Shown here: positions 41,889 through 52,682 of the stretch, piece by piece
Layout: each line of letters opens with the position of its first letter
Position numbering within the stretch: position 1 is the first letter of the stretch
From: an uncultured Rhodocyclaceae bacterium
GTDB taxonomy: Bacteria > Pseudomonadota > Gammaproteobacteria > Burkholderiales > Rhodocyclaceae
Length of the DNA stretch: 64,000 nt
Assembly: GCA_907163075.1 (NCBI GenBank)
Contig: CAJQTY010000001.1
Coordinates: forward strand, 3,038,001-3,102,000
Reading direction: 5' to 3'
The notes under the pieces: generated by a model
Databases searched by the model: none
Seen by the model: the letters and a program-made list of their open reading frames with translations, nothing else
What the model was told of the DNA's origin: nothing
Made by a program: the position numbers and the translations under genes

Positions 41889-42917
41889 ATGGGAATTCTC
41901 GATTGGTTCAAGAACCGTCCGGGTCAATACGATCCCGACCGGGTATCCGCGGAACTGGTGCAGTGGGCGGTCGACAAGGCCATCACGCTGATCAATCCGC
42001 GGCTCAAACTGCTGCCCGGTTACCAGAAGCGGCTGACCCCGGCGGTCGAAACCACGATCGCATTTCTGCGCGCACAGATATCAGTACTGCCCGCCGTGCA
42101 TCCACTTTCCGCGAAGGCCTGGTCGTCCGATCCGGCGCTTCGTGCCTTTTTTGTCGCGCCGACGGATATTCACGCCACGCTCGGCGCTTCGGACAATCTG
42201 CGCACCCTGTTCGACAAGTTCCCCGAGCTCGACACGGCTTACCTGGTCCTCGGCATGGCACTCAAGGAACAGCGGACCTTCGGCATGGCGCTGCACGGCG
42301 ACATGGTCCAGCGCGACGTGGCCCAGATGAGCGTGAATTTCTCCGATCACAAAACGCGCATCTGCGGTCACGACGAGGCGCGGCTGCGCCGTGTGGTCGG
42401 CGTCGAGGTTTTCGAGTACCTGGTTGCGCACGCCTTGTCGGAGATCGGCGAAGAGCGGGCTGAACGGCGGGAATTGCAGGAAAATCGTTCGCTGATCAGG
42501 GCACGCCTGCGCTTGCTTCAACAGCACGGACCGGGCCTGGCATCAATGTTTGGCAAGGAGCCTGCGGCGCATAGCGAGCAGGCCAGGCTGGGCGCCGAAC
42601 TGCTTGAAAACGAGCGGCAACTGGAAGCCATCGGTGGCAGCGAGTCGGTGCTGGAAATGGAATTCGACTGCCTGCAGGCGGTACTCAACAATCCGCAGCG
42701 CTATCTGCACTTCGAGCCAAGGCGCCTGCGGCTCAACACGATGAACGTGGTGCTCGAGGAAAGCAGTACCGACCGCGTCGCCGACGTCGATTTTGCCGTT
42801 GCCGAATTAAGCGGAACACCGCCGATCCGGCGGGCCTTCGTCCTGGCCAGCGTTGCCCGCGCGGAACTGCCGCCGCCACAGAAAATCAATTTTGACAACG
42901 CGGCGCGCTATCTCTGA
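41889..42917 (+). CDS. Conserved hypothetical protein
   Basis: A soluble 342-residue protein with no signal peptide or membrane helix. ATG at 41889 follows GGAGG at good spacing. Visible features: GILDWFKNRPGQYDPDRVSA at the start, a helical region rich in Glu/Arg at about 175-215 (EIGEERAERRELQENRSLIR), and a second helical stretch around 230-265. I do not recognise the family and see no catalytic motif. It may be co-transcribed with the ackA-fabI unit across the pseudogene. Confidence 0.7.
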   Translation: MGILDWFKNRPGQYDPDRVSAELVQWAVDKAITLINPRLKLLPGYQKRLTPAVETTIAFLRAQISVLPAVHPLSAKAWSSDPALRAFFVAPTDIHATLGASDNLRTLFDKFPELDTAYLVLGMALKEQRTFGMALHGDMVQRDVAQMSVNFSDHKTRICGHDEARLRRVVGVEVFEYLVAHALSEIGEERAERRELQENRSLIRARLRLLQQHGPGLASMFGKEPAAHSEQARLGAELLENERQLEAIGGSESVLEMEFDCLQAVLNNPQRYLHFEPRRLRLNTMNVVLEESSTDRVADVDFAVAELSGTPPIRRAFVLASVARAELPPPQKINFDNAARYL

Positions 42918-43023
42918 GAATTATTCCGATGACAACATGGTCGGCGCCAGCGAAGTTACCACACGCCGGAGGACGTTCTCCTTTTTTATCGGCACGATGC
43001 GCCTGCTCCGGCCCTGAGTTTCA

Positions 43024-43060
43024 ACCGATCAGGCACGGCGGCAAGGTTGCGAAGCAGGGC
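43024..43060 (-). pseudogene. Tiny IS110 transposase scrap
   Basis: On the minus strand about 12 codons read LPCFATLPPCLIG, matching the same region of the IS110 remnant at 36478-36718 (LPPCLIG) and typical IS110 sequence. Both sides are unrelated. The 42918-43102 stretch has no other feature. Confidence 0.45.
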
Positions 43061-43102
43061 AGCGTCTGCGCTCGCCAGTCCGTTCTGAACGCGGCAAGCA
43101 TC

Positions 43103-43138
43103 AAAACAAACGGCCCGGATGATTTCTCATCCGGGCCG
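43103..43138 (-). terminator. Rho-independent terminator for actP
   Basis: Perfect 12-bp arms CGGCCCGGATGA and TCATCCGGGCCG around TTTC, followed on the minus strand by TTTGTTTT. It lies 38 bp past the actP stop. Confidence 0.85.
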
Positions 43139-43175
43139 TCTGGCCGACGAAGCGGCCTTTGACTACATTCCTCTC

Positions 43176-44900
43176 TTAGTGGCCAGAGCCCGTGGCAGCA
43201 CCCAGACCGGTTTCCGAACGCACCTTCTGCGCCGGGAAGAGCGAACGCTCGAGTTGAGCCTGCTTGCTGTTATCCATCTTGGACACCAGATAGATGGTCA
43301 GGAAAGCGGCCGACATCGAGAACAGCGCTGGTGACGAGTAGGGATACCAGGCGCTGCCCTTCGGATTGTGCAACACGGCTTCCCACACCGAAGCGGAAGC
43401 GATGGTCAGACCAACCGAAGAGAACAGACCTACGAAGCCGCCCGCCACCGCACCCTTGGTGGTGCAATCCTTCCACAACACCGACATGAAGAGTACCGGG
43501 AAGTTGGCCGAACAGGCGATGGCGAAGGCCAGCATCACCATATAGGCGACGTTTTCCTTCTCGAACGCGATTCCGAGGAACACCGCGACGACGCCAAGGC
43601 AAATCGTGGTGATCTTGGAAACACGCAGTTCCGAAGCCGAATCCGCCTGCCCCTTCTTGAACACCGTGGCATACAAGTCGTGCGATACGGCGGAAGCGCC
43701 GGACAGCGTCAGGCCAGCGACCACCGCCAGAATCGTGGCAAAAGCCACGGCGGAGATGAAGCCGAGGAAGACGTTGCCGCCGACGGCGTTGGCCAGGTGA
43801 ATAGCGGCCATGTTGCCACCACCCTTGAGGCCTTCATAGACCGGGTTGCCCGCCGCATCAAGCACCTGCTTGCCGTCGACCATCTTGGCCACCAGATAAG
43901 CCGGATCCGTTGACACCAGAACGATGGCGCCGAAGCCGATGATGAAGGTCAGGATATAGAAGTAACCGATCCAGGTCGTCGCCCAACCCACTGACTTGCG
44001 CGCTTCCTTGGCGCTGGGCACGGTGAAGAAGCGCATCAGGATGTGCGGCAGGCCCGCCGTACCAAACATCAATGCCATGCCGACCGAGATCGCTGAAACC
44101 GGATCCTTGATCAGTGCCCCCGGGGCCATGATCGCGCCATGCTTGGTGTGAATTTCGACCGCCTTGGTGAACAGCGCCTCGGGGCTGAAATTGAACTGAT
44201 AAAGTACGGCCAGCGCCATGAAGGTGGCACCGGTAAGCAGCATGACTGCCTTGATGATCTGTACCCAGGTGGTGGCTGTCATGCCGCCGAAGAGTACGTA
44301 CATCATCATCAGCACGCCGACGATCATTACCGCGTACTGGTACTCAAGGCCGAACAGCACCTTGATCAGCTGACCAGCGCCGACCATCTGCGCGATCATG
44401 TAGAACGCCACAACGACCAGCGAACCGCACGCCGCGAAAACACGGGTTGGTGTTTGCGCAAAGCGATAAGACGCTACATCGGCAAAGGTGAACTTGCCCA
44501 GGTTACGCAGGCGCTCGGCCATCAGGAAGGTGATCACCGGCCAGCCGACCAGCCAGCCGATCGAAAAGATCAGGCCGTCAAAACCGCTGGCGAAAACCAG
44601 ACCGGAAATACCGAGGAAGGACGCCGCCGACATGTAGTCACCGGCAATCGCCAGACCATTCTGAAAGCCCGTGATGCCGCCGCCTGCCGTGTAGAAGTCA
44701 GCAGCCGACTTGGTCTTGGCCGCCGCCCACTTGGTGATGCCAAGCGTAATGGCCACGAAGCCGCCGAACATGCCGATGGCCACCCAGTTGGTGGCCTGCT
44801 TGGATGTTTGACCGAGATCGGCGCCGGCCGCCAGGGCCGCGCTGGCAACCAGCATACCGAGCAAGAGTCCGACGCAGTTGCGTACAGTATTGTTCCTCAT
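43176..44900 (-). CDS. actP: Cation/acetate symporter ActP
   Basis: A 574-residue sodium:solute symporter with a cleavable-looking N-terminal segment (ending ALAAG) and about thirteen membrane helices. Signature stretches include [20 protein letters not shown] and [12 protein letters not shown] in the early helices, and [20 protein letters not shown] late. ActP takes up acetate (and glycolate or propionate) with a cation. Its ATG overlaps the stop of the DUF485 gene (ATGA), the conserved yjcH-actP arrangement. A terminator follows. With ackA and the CoA-transferase at 58015 it indicates acetate as a main carbon source. Confidence 0.94.
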   Translation of the reverse strand: MRNNTVRNCVGLLLGMLVASAALAAGADLGQTSKQATNWVAIGMFGGFVAITLGITKWAAAKTKSAADFYTAGGGITGFQNGLAIAGDYMSAASFLGISGLVFASGFDGLIFSIGWLVGWPVITFLMAERLRNLGKFTFADVASYRFAQTPTRVFAACGSLVVVAFYMIAQMVGAGQLIKVLFGLEYQYAVMIVGVLMMMYVLFGGMTATTWVQIIKAVMLLTGATFMALAVLYQFNFSPEALFTKAVEIHTKHGAIMAPGALIKDPVSAISVGMALMFGTAGLPHILMRFFTVPSAKEARKSVGWATTWIGYFYILTFIIGFGAIVLVSTDPAYLVAKMVDGKQVLDAAGNPVYEGLKGGGNMAAIHLANAVGGNVFLGFISAVAFATILAVVAGLTLSGASAVSHDLYATVFKKGQADSASELRVSKITTICLGVVAVFLGIAFEKENVAYMVMLAFAIACSANFPVLFMSVLWKDCTTKGAVAGGFVGLFSSVGLTIASASVWEAVLHNPKGSAWYPYSSPALFSMSAAFLTIYLVSKMDNSKQAQLERSLFPAQKVRSETGLGAATGSGH

Positions 44901-45211
44901 TTCTTGTTCGCCTCCTTGATGATTTCGGCATTAAGCGAGTCGAACTCGGTGTTGGCCCGACGTACGTAGAGGTTGGTGAGAATGATCGTAATCACGATCA
45001 CGCCAACACCCAGAGGGATACCAACCGACGTTGTCCAGCCATCCGCCAGTTTGGTGCCCAGCCATTCCTTGTTGAACGCGATGAGCAGGATATAGCCGTA
45101 ATACACGACCATTACGCAAATCGTCATGATGATGCTGTATGAGCTACGCATGCCCACCAGTTTGTGGTATTTGGGGTTGGCCTCGACCCGTGCGGCAACT
45201 TCATCAACCAT
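44897..45211 (-). CDS. yjcH: DUF485 inner-membrane protein YjcH
   Basis: A 104-residue protein with two hydrophobic helices ([20 protein letters not shown] and [20 protein letters not shown]) and the DUF485 tail [20 protein letters not shown] at 45211 follows AAGGAGAC. It is the usual small partner of ActP, overlapping it by 4 bp. Its biochemical role is unknown; it is presumed to assist the permease. Confidence 0.92.
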   Translation of the reverse strand: MVDEVAARVEANPKYHKLVGMRSSYSIIMTICVMVVYYGYILLIAFNKEWLGTKLADGWTTSVGIPLGVGVIVITIILTNLYVRRANTEFDSLNAEIIKEANKK

Positions 45212-45420
45212 TTTTGTCTCCTTAATAAGAGGTTTTATCGAGCCGATACTACCGACTACGTACACCACAATAATCAGGAATGCTTACTGCGCACTTACAA
45301 AAACGGTCGTTTTCAAATGATCGTGCGGGCCAGGAAAAAGCGGTTTCGGCATGGCATAAAAGTCTTTCCGTGCCGGTCCGCTGGCGCGAATGCCCAGCCA
45401 GCGCGAAGCGCCATCGACAG

Positions 45421-45999
45421 TCAAAGCGCTGCTGCTTTGCGCTCCCGCAGCACGGCCTGCACACAGGGCGAGGGATTAACGATCCCGACCTGGTGCCGGT
45501 TAACGGCAATTCGGCACAACTCCACGCCCGCACTGTCGATCGCGGTTACACCGGAGAGATCCATCTCATCGACGCCCATGCGTGTCAGGCCGTGCATTAA
45601 GTCGCTGCGCAAACCCTCGTTCATCCCGCCGACGATACGCATCACCTTGCGTCCGTGCAGATCATTTATACTCAGGATGGATGCCTTGCCAGCCGCCAGC
45701 GCACGATCGGTCGCCTCCTGGATCAGCCATTCGCTGATCGGGCCGGCCCGGAAACGCGCACCGTAGAGGTCACCGATCTTGCTTACCACCTGGGCCGACA
45801 TGTCAATGAGAGGGGAATCGTAGACCGTAAACTCGCAGCCGAAGGCTTCGCCTACTTTGAGGGGAAGGCCGGTACGCAGCATCAGGCCGCCGAGGGAAAG
45901 ATTTTCCAGTTCGCCGTTTCCAGACAGCCCGGACTGACCAATGCGTACGCGCGGCGGGATGCTGAAGCGAATCCGCTGATGTCGACGCTGCTCTCTCAT
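45421..45999 (-). CDS. PilZ domain protein with C-terminal STAS-like domain
   Basis: A 192-residue protein. The PilZ c-di-GMP motifs RxxxR (Arg5 and Arg9 in RRHQR) and NxSxxG (NLSLGG, about residues 33-38) are intact. From about residue 105 the sequence (ILSINDLHGRKVMRIVGGMN, MDLSGVTAIDSAGVELCRIA) has the STAS fold pattern, with a Ser in DSAG where anti-sigma antagonists are phosphorylated. A PilZ-STAS fusion could link c-di-GMP to a partner-switch; this is inference. It is divergent from dacB. Confidence 0.75.
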   Translation of the reverse strand: MREQRRHQRIRFSIPPRVRIGQSGLSGNGELENLSLGGLMLRTGLPLKVGEAFGCEFTVYDSPLIDMSAQVVSKIGDLYGARFRAGPISEWLIQEATDRALAAGKASILSINDLHGRKVMRIVGGMNEGLRSDLMHGLTRMGVDEMDLSGVTAIDSAGVELCRIAVNRHQVGIVNPSPCVQAVLRERKAAAL

Positions 46000-46057
46000 G
46001 CTTATCCCTACTGATTATCGCATTTCACTTCGAGCATATTATATGCATCGTACAATA

Positions 46058-47485
46058 ATGACGCATCTGAACCCATCCTCGCAATCCCGTCCCTTCGGCT
46101 CCCTGTTGAAGACGCTTGTGCTCGTCCTGGCCGTGCCGTTGAATGTCCTAAGCGCCGAATTGCCGTCTTCGGTGACCGCTGCGCTGAAGGAAGCCGGGAT
46201 ACCCCTGCGCAGCGTTGGCGTCGTCGTGCACAGCGTCGACGCTGACCAGGCGCTGCTGCGGCACAACGCCCAACAGCCGATGAACCCGGCATCGGTGATG
46301 AAACTGGTCACCACGTATGCCGCCCTCGAACTGCTCGGACCGGCCTATACGTGGAAGACCGAAGCGCTGATCGAGACCTCGCCTGCCGCTGGCCAACTGA
46401 ACGGAAACCTGTACCTGCGCGGCAGCGGCGACCCGCGGCTGGCGCTCGAGCAGTTCTGGCTTCTGCTGCGCCAGTTGCGCGTGCGCGGTGTCAGCGACAT
46501 CGCCGGCGACCTGGTGCTCGACCGCAGCGCCTTCGCCCTGCCTGCGCACGACGCGGCCGAATTCGACAACGAACCGCTGCGCCCCTACAACGCCGGGCCG
46601 GACGCCCTGCTGGTCAATCTCAAAAGCCTGCGCCTGACCTTGCAAGCCGATCTGGCGCAGAAAGCCGTCAGCGTCATCGCCGAGACGCCGAGCGACGAAT
46701 TGCGCATCGTCAACCAGCTGAAATTCGTCGACGATGCCTGCGGTGACTGGCGTGAACGATTCAAGGTCGCCGTCAATGGCCAAGGCATCGAGCTTACCGG
46801 CAGCTTCTCTGCCGCCTGCGGCGTGAAGGCGCTACACCTTTCCCCATGGCCGGCCGACGTCCAGGTCGAGCGGCTCTTCCGGGCGCTCTGGCGCGAGCTT
46901 GGCGGCACCCTGCGCGGCAAGGTGCGCGAGGGCCTGACGCCAGCCTTGGCCCGTCCGCTGGCCGTGCAGGAGTCGCCGGCGCTCGGCGAAGTGGTGCGTG
47001 AAATCAACAAGTACAGCAACAACGTGATGGCCCGCCAGGTGTTCCTGACCCTGGCCGGCGAACGCCCGGCCACGCCCGACGGCGCGCGCCGGCGCATCCG
47101 GTCCTGGCTGGAGGAGAAAAACCTGAAGCTGCCGGAGCTGATGCTTGACAACGGATCGGGACTGTCGCGCAGCGAGCGTGCCTCGGCGGATGGCCTGAGC
47201 CAATTGCTGCTCGCCGCCTGGAAGAGCCCGGTCATGCCCGAACTGATGTCGTCCCTGCCGCTGGCCGGTGTAGACGGTACGCTGAAAAAGCGGCTCGGCA
47301 ACAGCGCCGCTACCGGCCGCGCCCATCTTAAAACCGGTTACCTCGAAGGGGTACGGGCAATTGCCGGTTACGCCCTGGACAGCAGCGATAAACGCTGGGT
47401 GGTGGTCTTCCTGATCAACGATCCGAAATCCCGGCTCGGCAAGCCGGCGATGGACGCGCTGCTGCGCTGGGTGGCGGAACGCTGA
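46058..47485 (+). CDS. dacB: D-alanyl-D-alanine carboxypeptidase/endopeptidase (PBP4, DacB)
   Basis: A 475-residue penicillin-binding protein of the S13 family, exported by a signal peptide (about residues 12-32, ending VLSAE). The catalytic motifs are SVMK (Ser79-Lys82), the SNN triad in KYSNNVMARQ (about 320) and KTG in LKTGYLEGVRA (about 425). It cleaves D-Ala-D-Ala or cross-links in periplasmic peptidoglycan. The start is uncertain: ATG 46043 and 46058 are both possible and neither has a clear ribosome site; TATTAT just upstream may be a -10 box. Confidence 0.9.
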   Translation: MTHLNPSSQSRPFGSLLKTLVLVLAVPLNVLSAELPSSVTAALKEAGIPLRSVGVVVHSVDADQALLRHNAQQPMNPASVMKLVTTYAALELLGPAYTWKTEALIETSPAAGQLNGNLYLRGSGDPRLALEQFWLLLRQLRVRGVSDIAGDLVLDRSAFALPAHDAAEFDNEPLRPYNAGPDALLVNLKSLRLTLQADLAQKAVSVIAETPSDELRIVNQLKFVDDACGDWRERFKVAVNGQGIELTGSFSAACGVKALHLSPWPADVQVERLFRALWRELGGTLRGKVREGLTPALARPLAVQESPALGEVVREINKYSNNVMARQVFLTLAGERPATPDGARRRIRSWLEEKNLKLPELMLDNGSGLSRSERASADGLSQLLLAAWKSPVMPELMSSLPLAGVDGTLKKRLGNSAATGRAHLKTGYLEGVRAIAGYALDSSDKRWVVVFLINDPKSRLGKPAMDALLRWVAER

Positions 47486-47577
47486 TCGCCGCCCCGTCAA
47501 CGCGCAGTTCGAAAAGGCCAAAGGCGCACCCCGACCCGCAAAACCTGTGCTACTGCCGGCCGCCGATTGCTGCGCCG

Positions 47578-50178
47578 CTACGCTGGCGGACGATAGCCGC
47601 GCACAAAGGCTGCGAATGCTTCGGCCGGCATCGGCCTGGCGATACGATAGCCCTGCGCTTCATGGCAGCCCTTGGCGCGCAGGAAGGCGAGTTGCTCATC
47701 GGTTTCGACGCCCTCGGCAATCGTCTGCAAACCCAGGCTTCTGGACAAACCGATGATGGCTTCGACAATCGCCTCGCCTTCCGGATCGCTGGAGATGTCA
47801 CACACGAAGGATTGGTCGATCTTGAGTTTGTAGACCTTGAAGCGCTTGAGGTAGCTCAATGACGAATAGCCGGTACCAAAATCGTCGATCGACATGCGGA
47901 TGCCGCGCGCGTGCAGGTCGTTCATCACGCTGATCGCCGCCAGCGGATTTTCCATCGCCACGCCCTCGGTCAATTCCAGTTCAAGTCCGTCGGGCGCAAC
48001 GCCGAACTCGTCGAGGATCTGAGCTATCAGTTCCGGCAGATTCGACTGCCGGAACTGGACCACCGAAAGATTGACCGCCATCACCATCGACGCCAGGCCG
48101 GCATCCTTCCACGCCTTTACCTGACGGACAGCGGTGCGCAGCACCCAGTCGCCGATCGGCAGGATCAGGCCGCTATCCTCGGATACCGGAACAAAGTCGC
48201 TTGGCGGGACCCAGCCCAGGTCTGGATGCCGCCAGCGCAGCAGCGCTTCGACACCGATGATACGGCCGCTTTCGAGCGACACCTGGGGCTGGTAGTGAAG
48301 CTGCAACTGATCGAGTTCGAGAACGCGGCGCAAGGCGTTTTCCAGCAGCAGCGTCCGCTCCGAACGTTCCTGCATTTCCCTCGTGAAGAAGCGGAAGGTG
48401 TGGCGACCGCTGTGCTTGGCGCGGTACATGGCCGCGTCGGCACACATCGACAAGGCTTCGTAGTTTTCCCCGTCGGCCGGGAACATGGCGATGCCCAGCG
48501 AAGGCGTGATGGTCAGTTCGTGCTGCTCGATACGGTACGGTGTGGACAGAACCTTGATCACTTTTTCGGCAACGTGTGCCGCGCCGTCGGCCGTCGCGCC
48601 CGGCAGCACCAGGATGAATTCGTCGCCGCCCAGGCGCGAAACCGTATCCTCTTCGCGCAAAGTCAGCTTCAAACGCGCGGCGACCTGGATCAGCAACTCG
48701 TCGCCGATGCGATGGCCGAGCGAATCATTGACGTTCTTGAAGCGGTCGAGATCGAGGAAAACCAGCGCCATCGTCTCATCGGCGCGCTCGACCCGACTGA
48801 TCGCCTGGCCCACCCGGTCGGCCAGCAGGCTGCGATTGGGCAGGCCGGTAAGCACGTCGAAATGCGCCAAGTGCTGAATGTGCGCTTCGTTCGCCTTGTG
48901 TTCGGAGATGTCGGTAAAGATCCCGACGTAGTGGCTCACCGTGCCGCTGGTATCAAGCACCTGGCTGATCGATGCCAGTTCCGGATAAACCTCGCCATTC
49001 TTGCGCCGGCTCCAAATCTCGCCATGCCAGTGACCGCATCGGCGGACTGCTTCCCACACGGCCCGGTAAAAATGCTCGTCGTGGTGCCCCGAAAACATCA
49101 TGCGCGGATTCTGCCCAAGGGCTTCGCAGGCGCTGTAGCCCGTGATCCCGGAGAAGGCCCGATTGACCATCACGATGTTAAGTTCGGCGTCGGTAATCAC
49201 GATGCCCTCGGCGCTCTGTTCAAACACCTTGGCCGCGAGCCTGAGCTGCGCTTCCGACTGCCGGCGTTCGGCCGCCCTGGCGAAGAGCGACAGGGCAAAG
49301 CTGATGTCTGCCGCCATTTCCACCAGCAGTTTGCGGACTTCGTCGTCAAATGCGTTGGCTTCGCCGGCGTAGAGGACAAGCGCGCCGACCGCGCGCTCGT
49401 CGACCTTCAGCGGCAATGCGGCGGATGCCCGCCAGCCGGCGCGCGCCCCCCGCTCATGCCATGGCTGCAGGAGCGGATCGGCGAGAAAATCCTGGACCCA
49501 GAACGCCCGCAGTTCGCGGACGGCGATTCCCGTCGGGCCGCGCCCGAAAGGAATTTCAGGATCGACCGAAACCTGCAGATCATGCAGGGCATCCGTGTCA
49601 TCGCCGAAACTGGCCGTCGGCCTGACCAGACGGGTATCGGGATCGACCAGGCCGATCCACGCCGTCTTCATGCCGCCGAACTGCACGGCGAAGCGGCAGA
49701 TTTGCGGAAACAGCTCGTCCTGGCTGGTACAGCGCACGATGGCCTGGTTGGTTTCGCTCAGGGCCGCGTAGATCTGCGTCAGCCGCTTGATTTTCGCTTC
49801 CGCCTGCCGGCGCCCGGTGATGTCCTGCATCGTGGCGAAGACCGATTCGACGCCGCCGTCGGCCCGGCGTACGCACTTGACGTCGAGCGTGGTGAATACC
49901 GTCGTGCCATCCTTGCGGATGAAGCGCTTGTCCAGGGTGTAGCCGTCCGACTCGCCGCGCAGCATCTCGTCAAAGCGGGTGACGTCGGCCGCCAGGTCGT
50001 CCGGATGGGTCATCTCGGGCCAGCTGATCGATGCCATTTCGTCGCGCGAATAACCGAGGATCTCGCACAGGCGATCGTTGTATTTCAACCAGCGTTTGGT
50101 CGTCGGCGAACTGATGGCGATGCCGATGAAAGGCAGGTCATAGAACTGCTGCAGCAGGCGGGCCGATTGCGTCTTCAC
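47578..50178 (-). CDS. PAS-GAF-PAS-GGDEF-EAL c-di-GMP signalling protein
   Basis: A cytoplasmic protein of 866 residues: PAS with PAC (about 10-130), GAF (about 145-290; for example IPFGRGPTGIAVRELRAFWV), PAS (about 310-425), GGDEF (about 435-595; intact SRLGGDEFILVLPG) and EAL (about 615-860; IIGVEALLRWRHPDL, DDFGTGYSSLSYLK). Both output domains keep their signatures, so it could make or break c-di-GMP; which dominates is unknown. GTG at 50178 is chosen because AGGGA precedes it and it avoids overlap with ubiD; an upstream frame extends into ubiD. It lies 20 bp after ubiD. No membrane segments. Confidence 0.9.
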   Translation of the reverse strand: MKTQSARLLQQFYDLPFIGIAISSPTTKRWLKYNDRLCEILGYSRDEMASISWPEMTHPDDLAADVTRFDEMLRGESDGYTLDKRFIRKDGTTVFTTLDVKCVRRADGGVESVFATMQDITGRRQAEAKIKRLTQIYAALSETNQAIVRCTSQDELFPQICRFAVQFGGMKTAWIGLVDPDTRLVRPTASFGDDTDALHDLQVSVDPEIPFGRGPTGIAVRELRAFWVQDFLADPLLQPWHERGARAGWRASAALPLKVDERAVGALVLYAGEANAFDDEVRKLLVEMAADISFALSLFARAAERRQSEAQLRLAAKVFEQSAEGIVITDAELNIVMVNRAFSGITGYSACEALGQNPRMMFSGHHDEHFYRAVWEAVRRCGHWHGEIWSRRKNGEVYPELASISQVLDTSGTVSHYVGIFTDISEHKANEAHIQHLAHFDVLTGLPNRSLLADRVGQAISRVERADETMALVFLDLDRFKNVNDSLGHRIGDELLIQVAARLKLTLREEDTVSRLGGDEFILVLPGATADGAAHVAEKVIKVLSTPYRIEQHELTITPSLGIAMFPADGENYEALSMCADAAMYRAKHSGRHTFRFFTREMQERSERTLLLENALRRVLELDQLQLHYQPQVSLESGRIIGVEALLRWRHPDLGWVPPSDFVPVSEDSGLILPIGDWVLRTAVRQVKAWKDAGLASMVMAVNLSVVQFRQSNLPELIAQILDEFGVAPDGLELELTEGVAMENPLAAISVMNDLHARGIRMSIDDFGTGYSSLSYLKRFKVYKLKIDQSFVCDISSDPEGEAIVEAIIGLSRSLGLQTIAEGVETDEQLAFLRAKGCHEAQGYRIARPMPAEAFAAFVRGYRPPA

Positions 50179-50198
50179 CGCATGTCCCTGGCCACGCC

Positions 50199-51677
50199 TC
50201 AGAGTCCCAGGCCCTGCCACAGCGAATCGATCCGCTGCTTGACCGCCGCCTCCATGACGATCTGCGTCCCCCATTCGCGGCTGGTTTCACCGGGCCACTT
50301 GTTGGTGGCGTCGATCCCCATCTTGCTGCCCAGGCCAGCCACCGGGCTGGCGAAATCGAGGTAGTCGATCGGTGTATTCTCGGCGATCAGCGTGTCGCGC
50401 GCCGCGTCAACGCGGGTGGTCATGGCCCAGATGACCTCCTTCCACTCGCGGATGTTCACGTCGTCGTCTACGACGATGATGAACTTGGTATACATGAACT
50501 GGCGCAGGAAACTCCAGATGCCGAACATCACGCGCTTGGCGTGGCCGGGGTACTGCTTGCGGATGCTCACCGTCGCCAGACGATACGAGCAGCCTTCGGG
50601 CGGCAGATAGAAGTCGACGATCTCGGGAAACTGCTTCTGCAGCAGCGGCACGAACACCTCGTTGAGGGCCACGCCGAGCATTGCCGGCTCGTCCGGCGGC
50701 TTTCCGGTGTAGGTGCTGTGGTAGATCGGATCCTTGCGCAGGGTGATGCGCTCGACGGTGAACACCGGAAAATACGCCTGCTCGTTGTAGTAGCCGGTGT
50801 GGTCGCCGTAGGGGCCTTCGAGCGCTCTTTCGTCCGGGTCGATGTAGCCTTCGAGGACGATCTCGGCCGCTGCCGGCACCTGCAGGTCGGCCTTGACCTG
50901 CCGTTCGCCAAGGCAATTTACGACCTCCGTCTTCGCCCCGCGCAGCAGGCCGGCGAACTGGTATTCCGAGAGACTGTCGGGTACCGGCGTTACTGCCGCG
51001 AGGATGGTCGCCGGATCGCAACCGATCGCCGTCGCCACCGGGAAAGGCTGGCCGGGATTTTTCAGGCAATGGTCACGAAAATCGAGCGCCCCGCCGCGAT
51101 GCGCCAGCCAGCGCATGATCACCTTGTTGCGGTCGATCAGCTGCTGGCGGTAGATGCCCAGATTCTGCCGCGGCTTGTTCGGTCCACGCGTCACCGTCAG
51201 CCCCCAGGTGATCAGCGGCGCCACGTCACCCGGCCAGCAGTGCTGGATCGGCAGGCGCGACAGGTCGACATGCTGGTCCTCCCAGACCTGCTCCTGACAC
51301 GGCGCCGAGGAAACGGTTTTCGGCGCCATGTTGAGCACCTGCTTGAGGATGGGCAGTTTGTCCCAGGCATCCTTCAGCCCCCTGGGCGGCTCGGGCTCCT
51401 TGAGGTAGGCGAGCAACTTGCCGACTTCGCGCAGCGCCGCCACCGATTCCTGGCCCATGCCCAGTGCGACGCGGCGCGGCGTGCCGAAGAGATTGGCGAG
51501 CACCGGGATCGAGTGCTTCCTCACTTTTTCAAACAGGATCGCCGGACCACCCGCGCGCAATACACGATCGCAGATTTCGGTCATCTCGAAGCGCGTGTCG
51601 ATTTCGACGTCGATGCGCTTGAGTTCGCCGATGCTCTCCAGTTGCGCGATGAAGTCGCGCAGATCGTGATATTTCAT
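50199..51677 (-). CDS. ubiD: 4-hydroxy-3-polyprenylbenzoate decarboxylase UbiD
   Basis: A 492-residue enzyme, near the E. coli length of 497, using prenylated FMN to decarboxylate the ubiquinone precursor. Starts [20 protein letters not shown]. Conserved parts are [20 protein letters not shown] (about 165-185), [22 protein letters not shown] (about 200-220) and [20 protein letters not shown] (about 275-295), which holds the active-site glutamates. ATG 51677 matches the family start; the frame runs on upstream without homology. The cofactor maker UbiX is not in the window. Confidence 0.94.
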   Translation of the reverse strand: MKYHDLRDFIAQLESIGELKRIDVEIDTRFEMTEICDRVLRAGGPAILFEKVRKHSIPVLANLFGTPRRVALGMGQESVAALREVGKLLAYLKEPEPPRGLKDAWDKLPILKQVLNMAPKTVSSAPCQEQVWEDQHVDLSRLPIQHCWPGDVAPLITWGLTVTRGPNKPRQNLGIYRQQLIDRNKVIMRWLAHRGGALDFRDHCLKNPGQPFPVATAIGCDPATILAAVTPVPDSLSEYQFAGLLRGAKTEVVNCLGERQVKADLQVPAAAEIVLEGYIDPDERALEGPYGDHTGYYNEQAYFPVFTVERITLRKDPIYHSTYTGKPPDEPAMLGVALNEVFVPLLQKQFPEIVDFYLPPEGCSYRLATVSIRKQYPGHAKRVMFGIWSFLRQFMYTKFIIVVDDDVNIREWKEVIWAMTTRVDAARDTLIAENTPIDYLDFASPVAGLGSKMGIDATNKWPGETSREWGTQIVMEAAVKQRIDSLWQGLGL

Positions 51678-51957
51678 GTTCCGGCCGCCAGATGACTTGA
51701 TGGAGCAACGATTATAGGCGAAGGCCAATATACGTGTGGCTGCCGTTCTGCCAGCGCGCTGCGCAACAGCAGTCACGAGGGTCGACACGCTCCGATACAG
51801 ACGGACACAGAAGGGCAAGCACCGATGGACTGAATTCGCCGATGATAGGCCGTCGTTCAACACTGTCGCACAGTCCGGAACACCGTGGCCGCAAGCGAGC
51901 ACTCTCGATGGACAGCCCTGCATCAGCCTCTGTGGTGCGCACAACAGGAGATTTGTC

Positions 51958-52530
51958 ATGATCAGTACCCTGGTTGATCTGCTTGGCAATTATTACGCCA
52001 GCAACGATTTCACCAACGTCGAAGCCATCGCCCGCAGCATTCACGCCACCATTCCCGGCGATCAGGTCTCGCTCCAGTTTATCGGACTCGCTTATTACCG
52101 CACGGGGCGCGTCAAGGACGCGATTCGCATCTTTGACAATGTCCAGCAAAAACGCAAGCCGGCTGGCGGCAATGCGGTGGCCGAGGTGTGTTACCAGCAG
52201 GCCACACGGCGCAGCCCGTATCTGGGGCAGTTGTGGTACGACCTGGGGACGGCTCTGCTGGATCTGAAGAAATTCGAACTGGCCATTCCCGCTTTTCGCA
52301 GTTCGCTCAAGGCCCATCCCGAATCAACGCGAGCCATGCTCGCCATCGGCCACACCGGACTGCACGTCGACGACCTCGTGGCCGCACAGGACGGCTTCTC
52401 GCGCCTGCGCGCGCAGCAGCCGGACAACAACGAGGCCTATCGCGGCCTTGGCCAGGTCTATCGCAAACGCCGCGACTTCGCCGCCGCCCGCGCCTGTTTC
52501 GCCTGGGTTCGCAAGTTGCGGCGGTCGTAG
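51958..52530 (+). CDS. Tetratricopeptide-repeat protein
   Basis: A 190-residue, helical protein of about four to five TPR units (for example [60 protein letters not shown]). No signal peptide. TPRs mediate protein contacts; the partner is unknown. ATG 51958 follows ACAGGAG. It is divergent from ubiD by 280 bp. Confidence 0.82.
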   Translation: MISTLVDLLGNYYASNDFTNVEAIARSIHATIPGDQVSLQFIGLAYYRTGRVKDAIRIFDNVQQKRKPAGGNAVAEVCYQQATRRSPYLGQLWYDLGTALLDLKKFELAIPAFRSSLKAHPESTRAMLAIGHTGLHVDDLVAAQDGFSRLRAQQPDNNEAYRGLGQVYRKRRDFAAARACFAWVRKLRRS

Positions 52531-52682
52531 CGCCGGACGCGGATTTTGAACGGCTTGCAGACAGCCGTTCGAAGCCGTTCGAAGTCCCGATGCGCTTTAC
52601 TTTACAATGGCAAGCGCAAACACACGGTGTTTGCTAATTATCCTGGCAGTCAGACACGCTGCCAAAAATCACAGGAATAGAC

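Noticed and set aside
50179-50274. Longer N terminus for the GGDEF-EAL protein
   Set aside because: It overlaps the ubiD coding end, has no homology, and a ribosome site supports the GTG at 50178.
47911-50364. An 817-codon plus frame antisense to the GGDEF-EAL gene
   Set aside because: It runs through the opposite strand of a clear multi-domain gene and continues into ubiD; the translation has no recognisable family.
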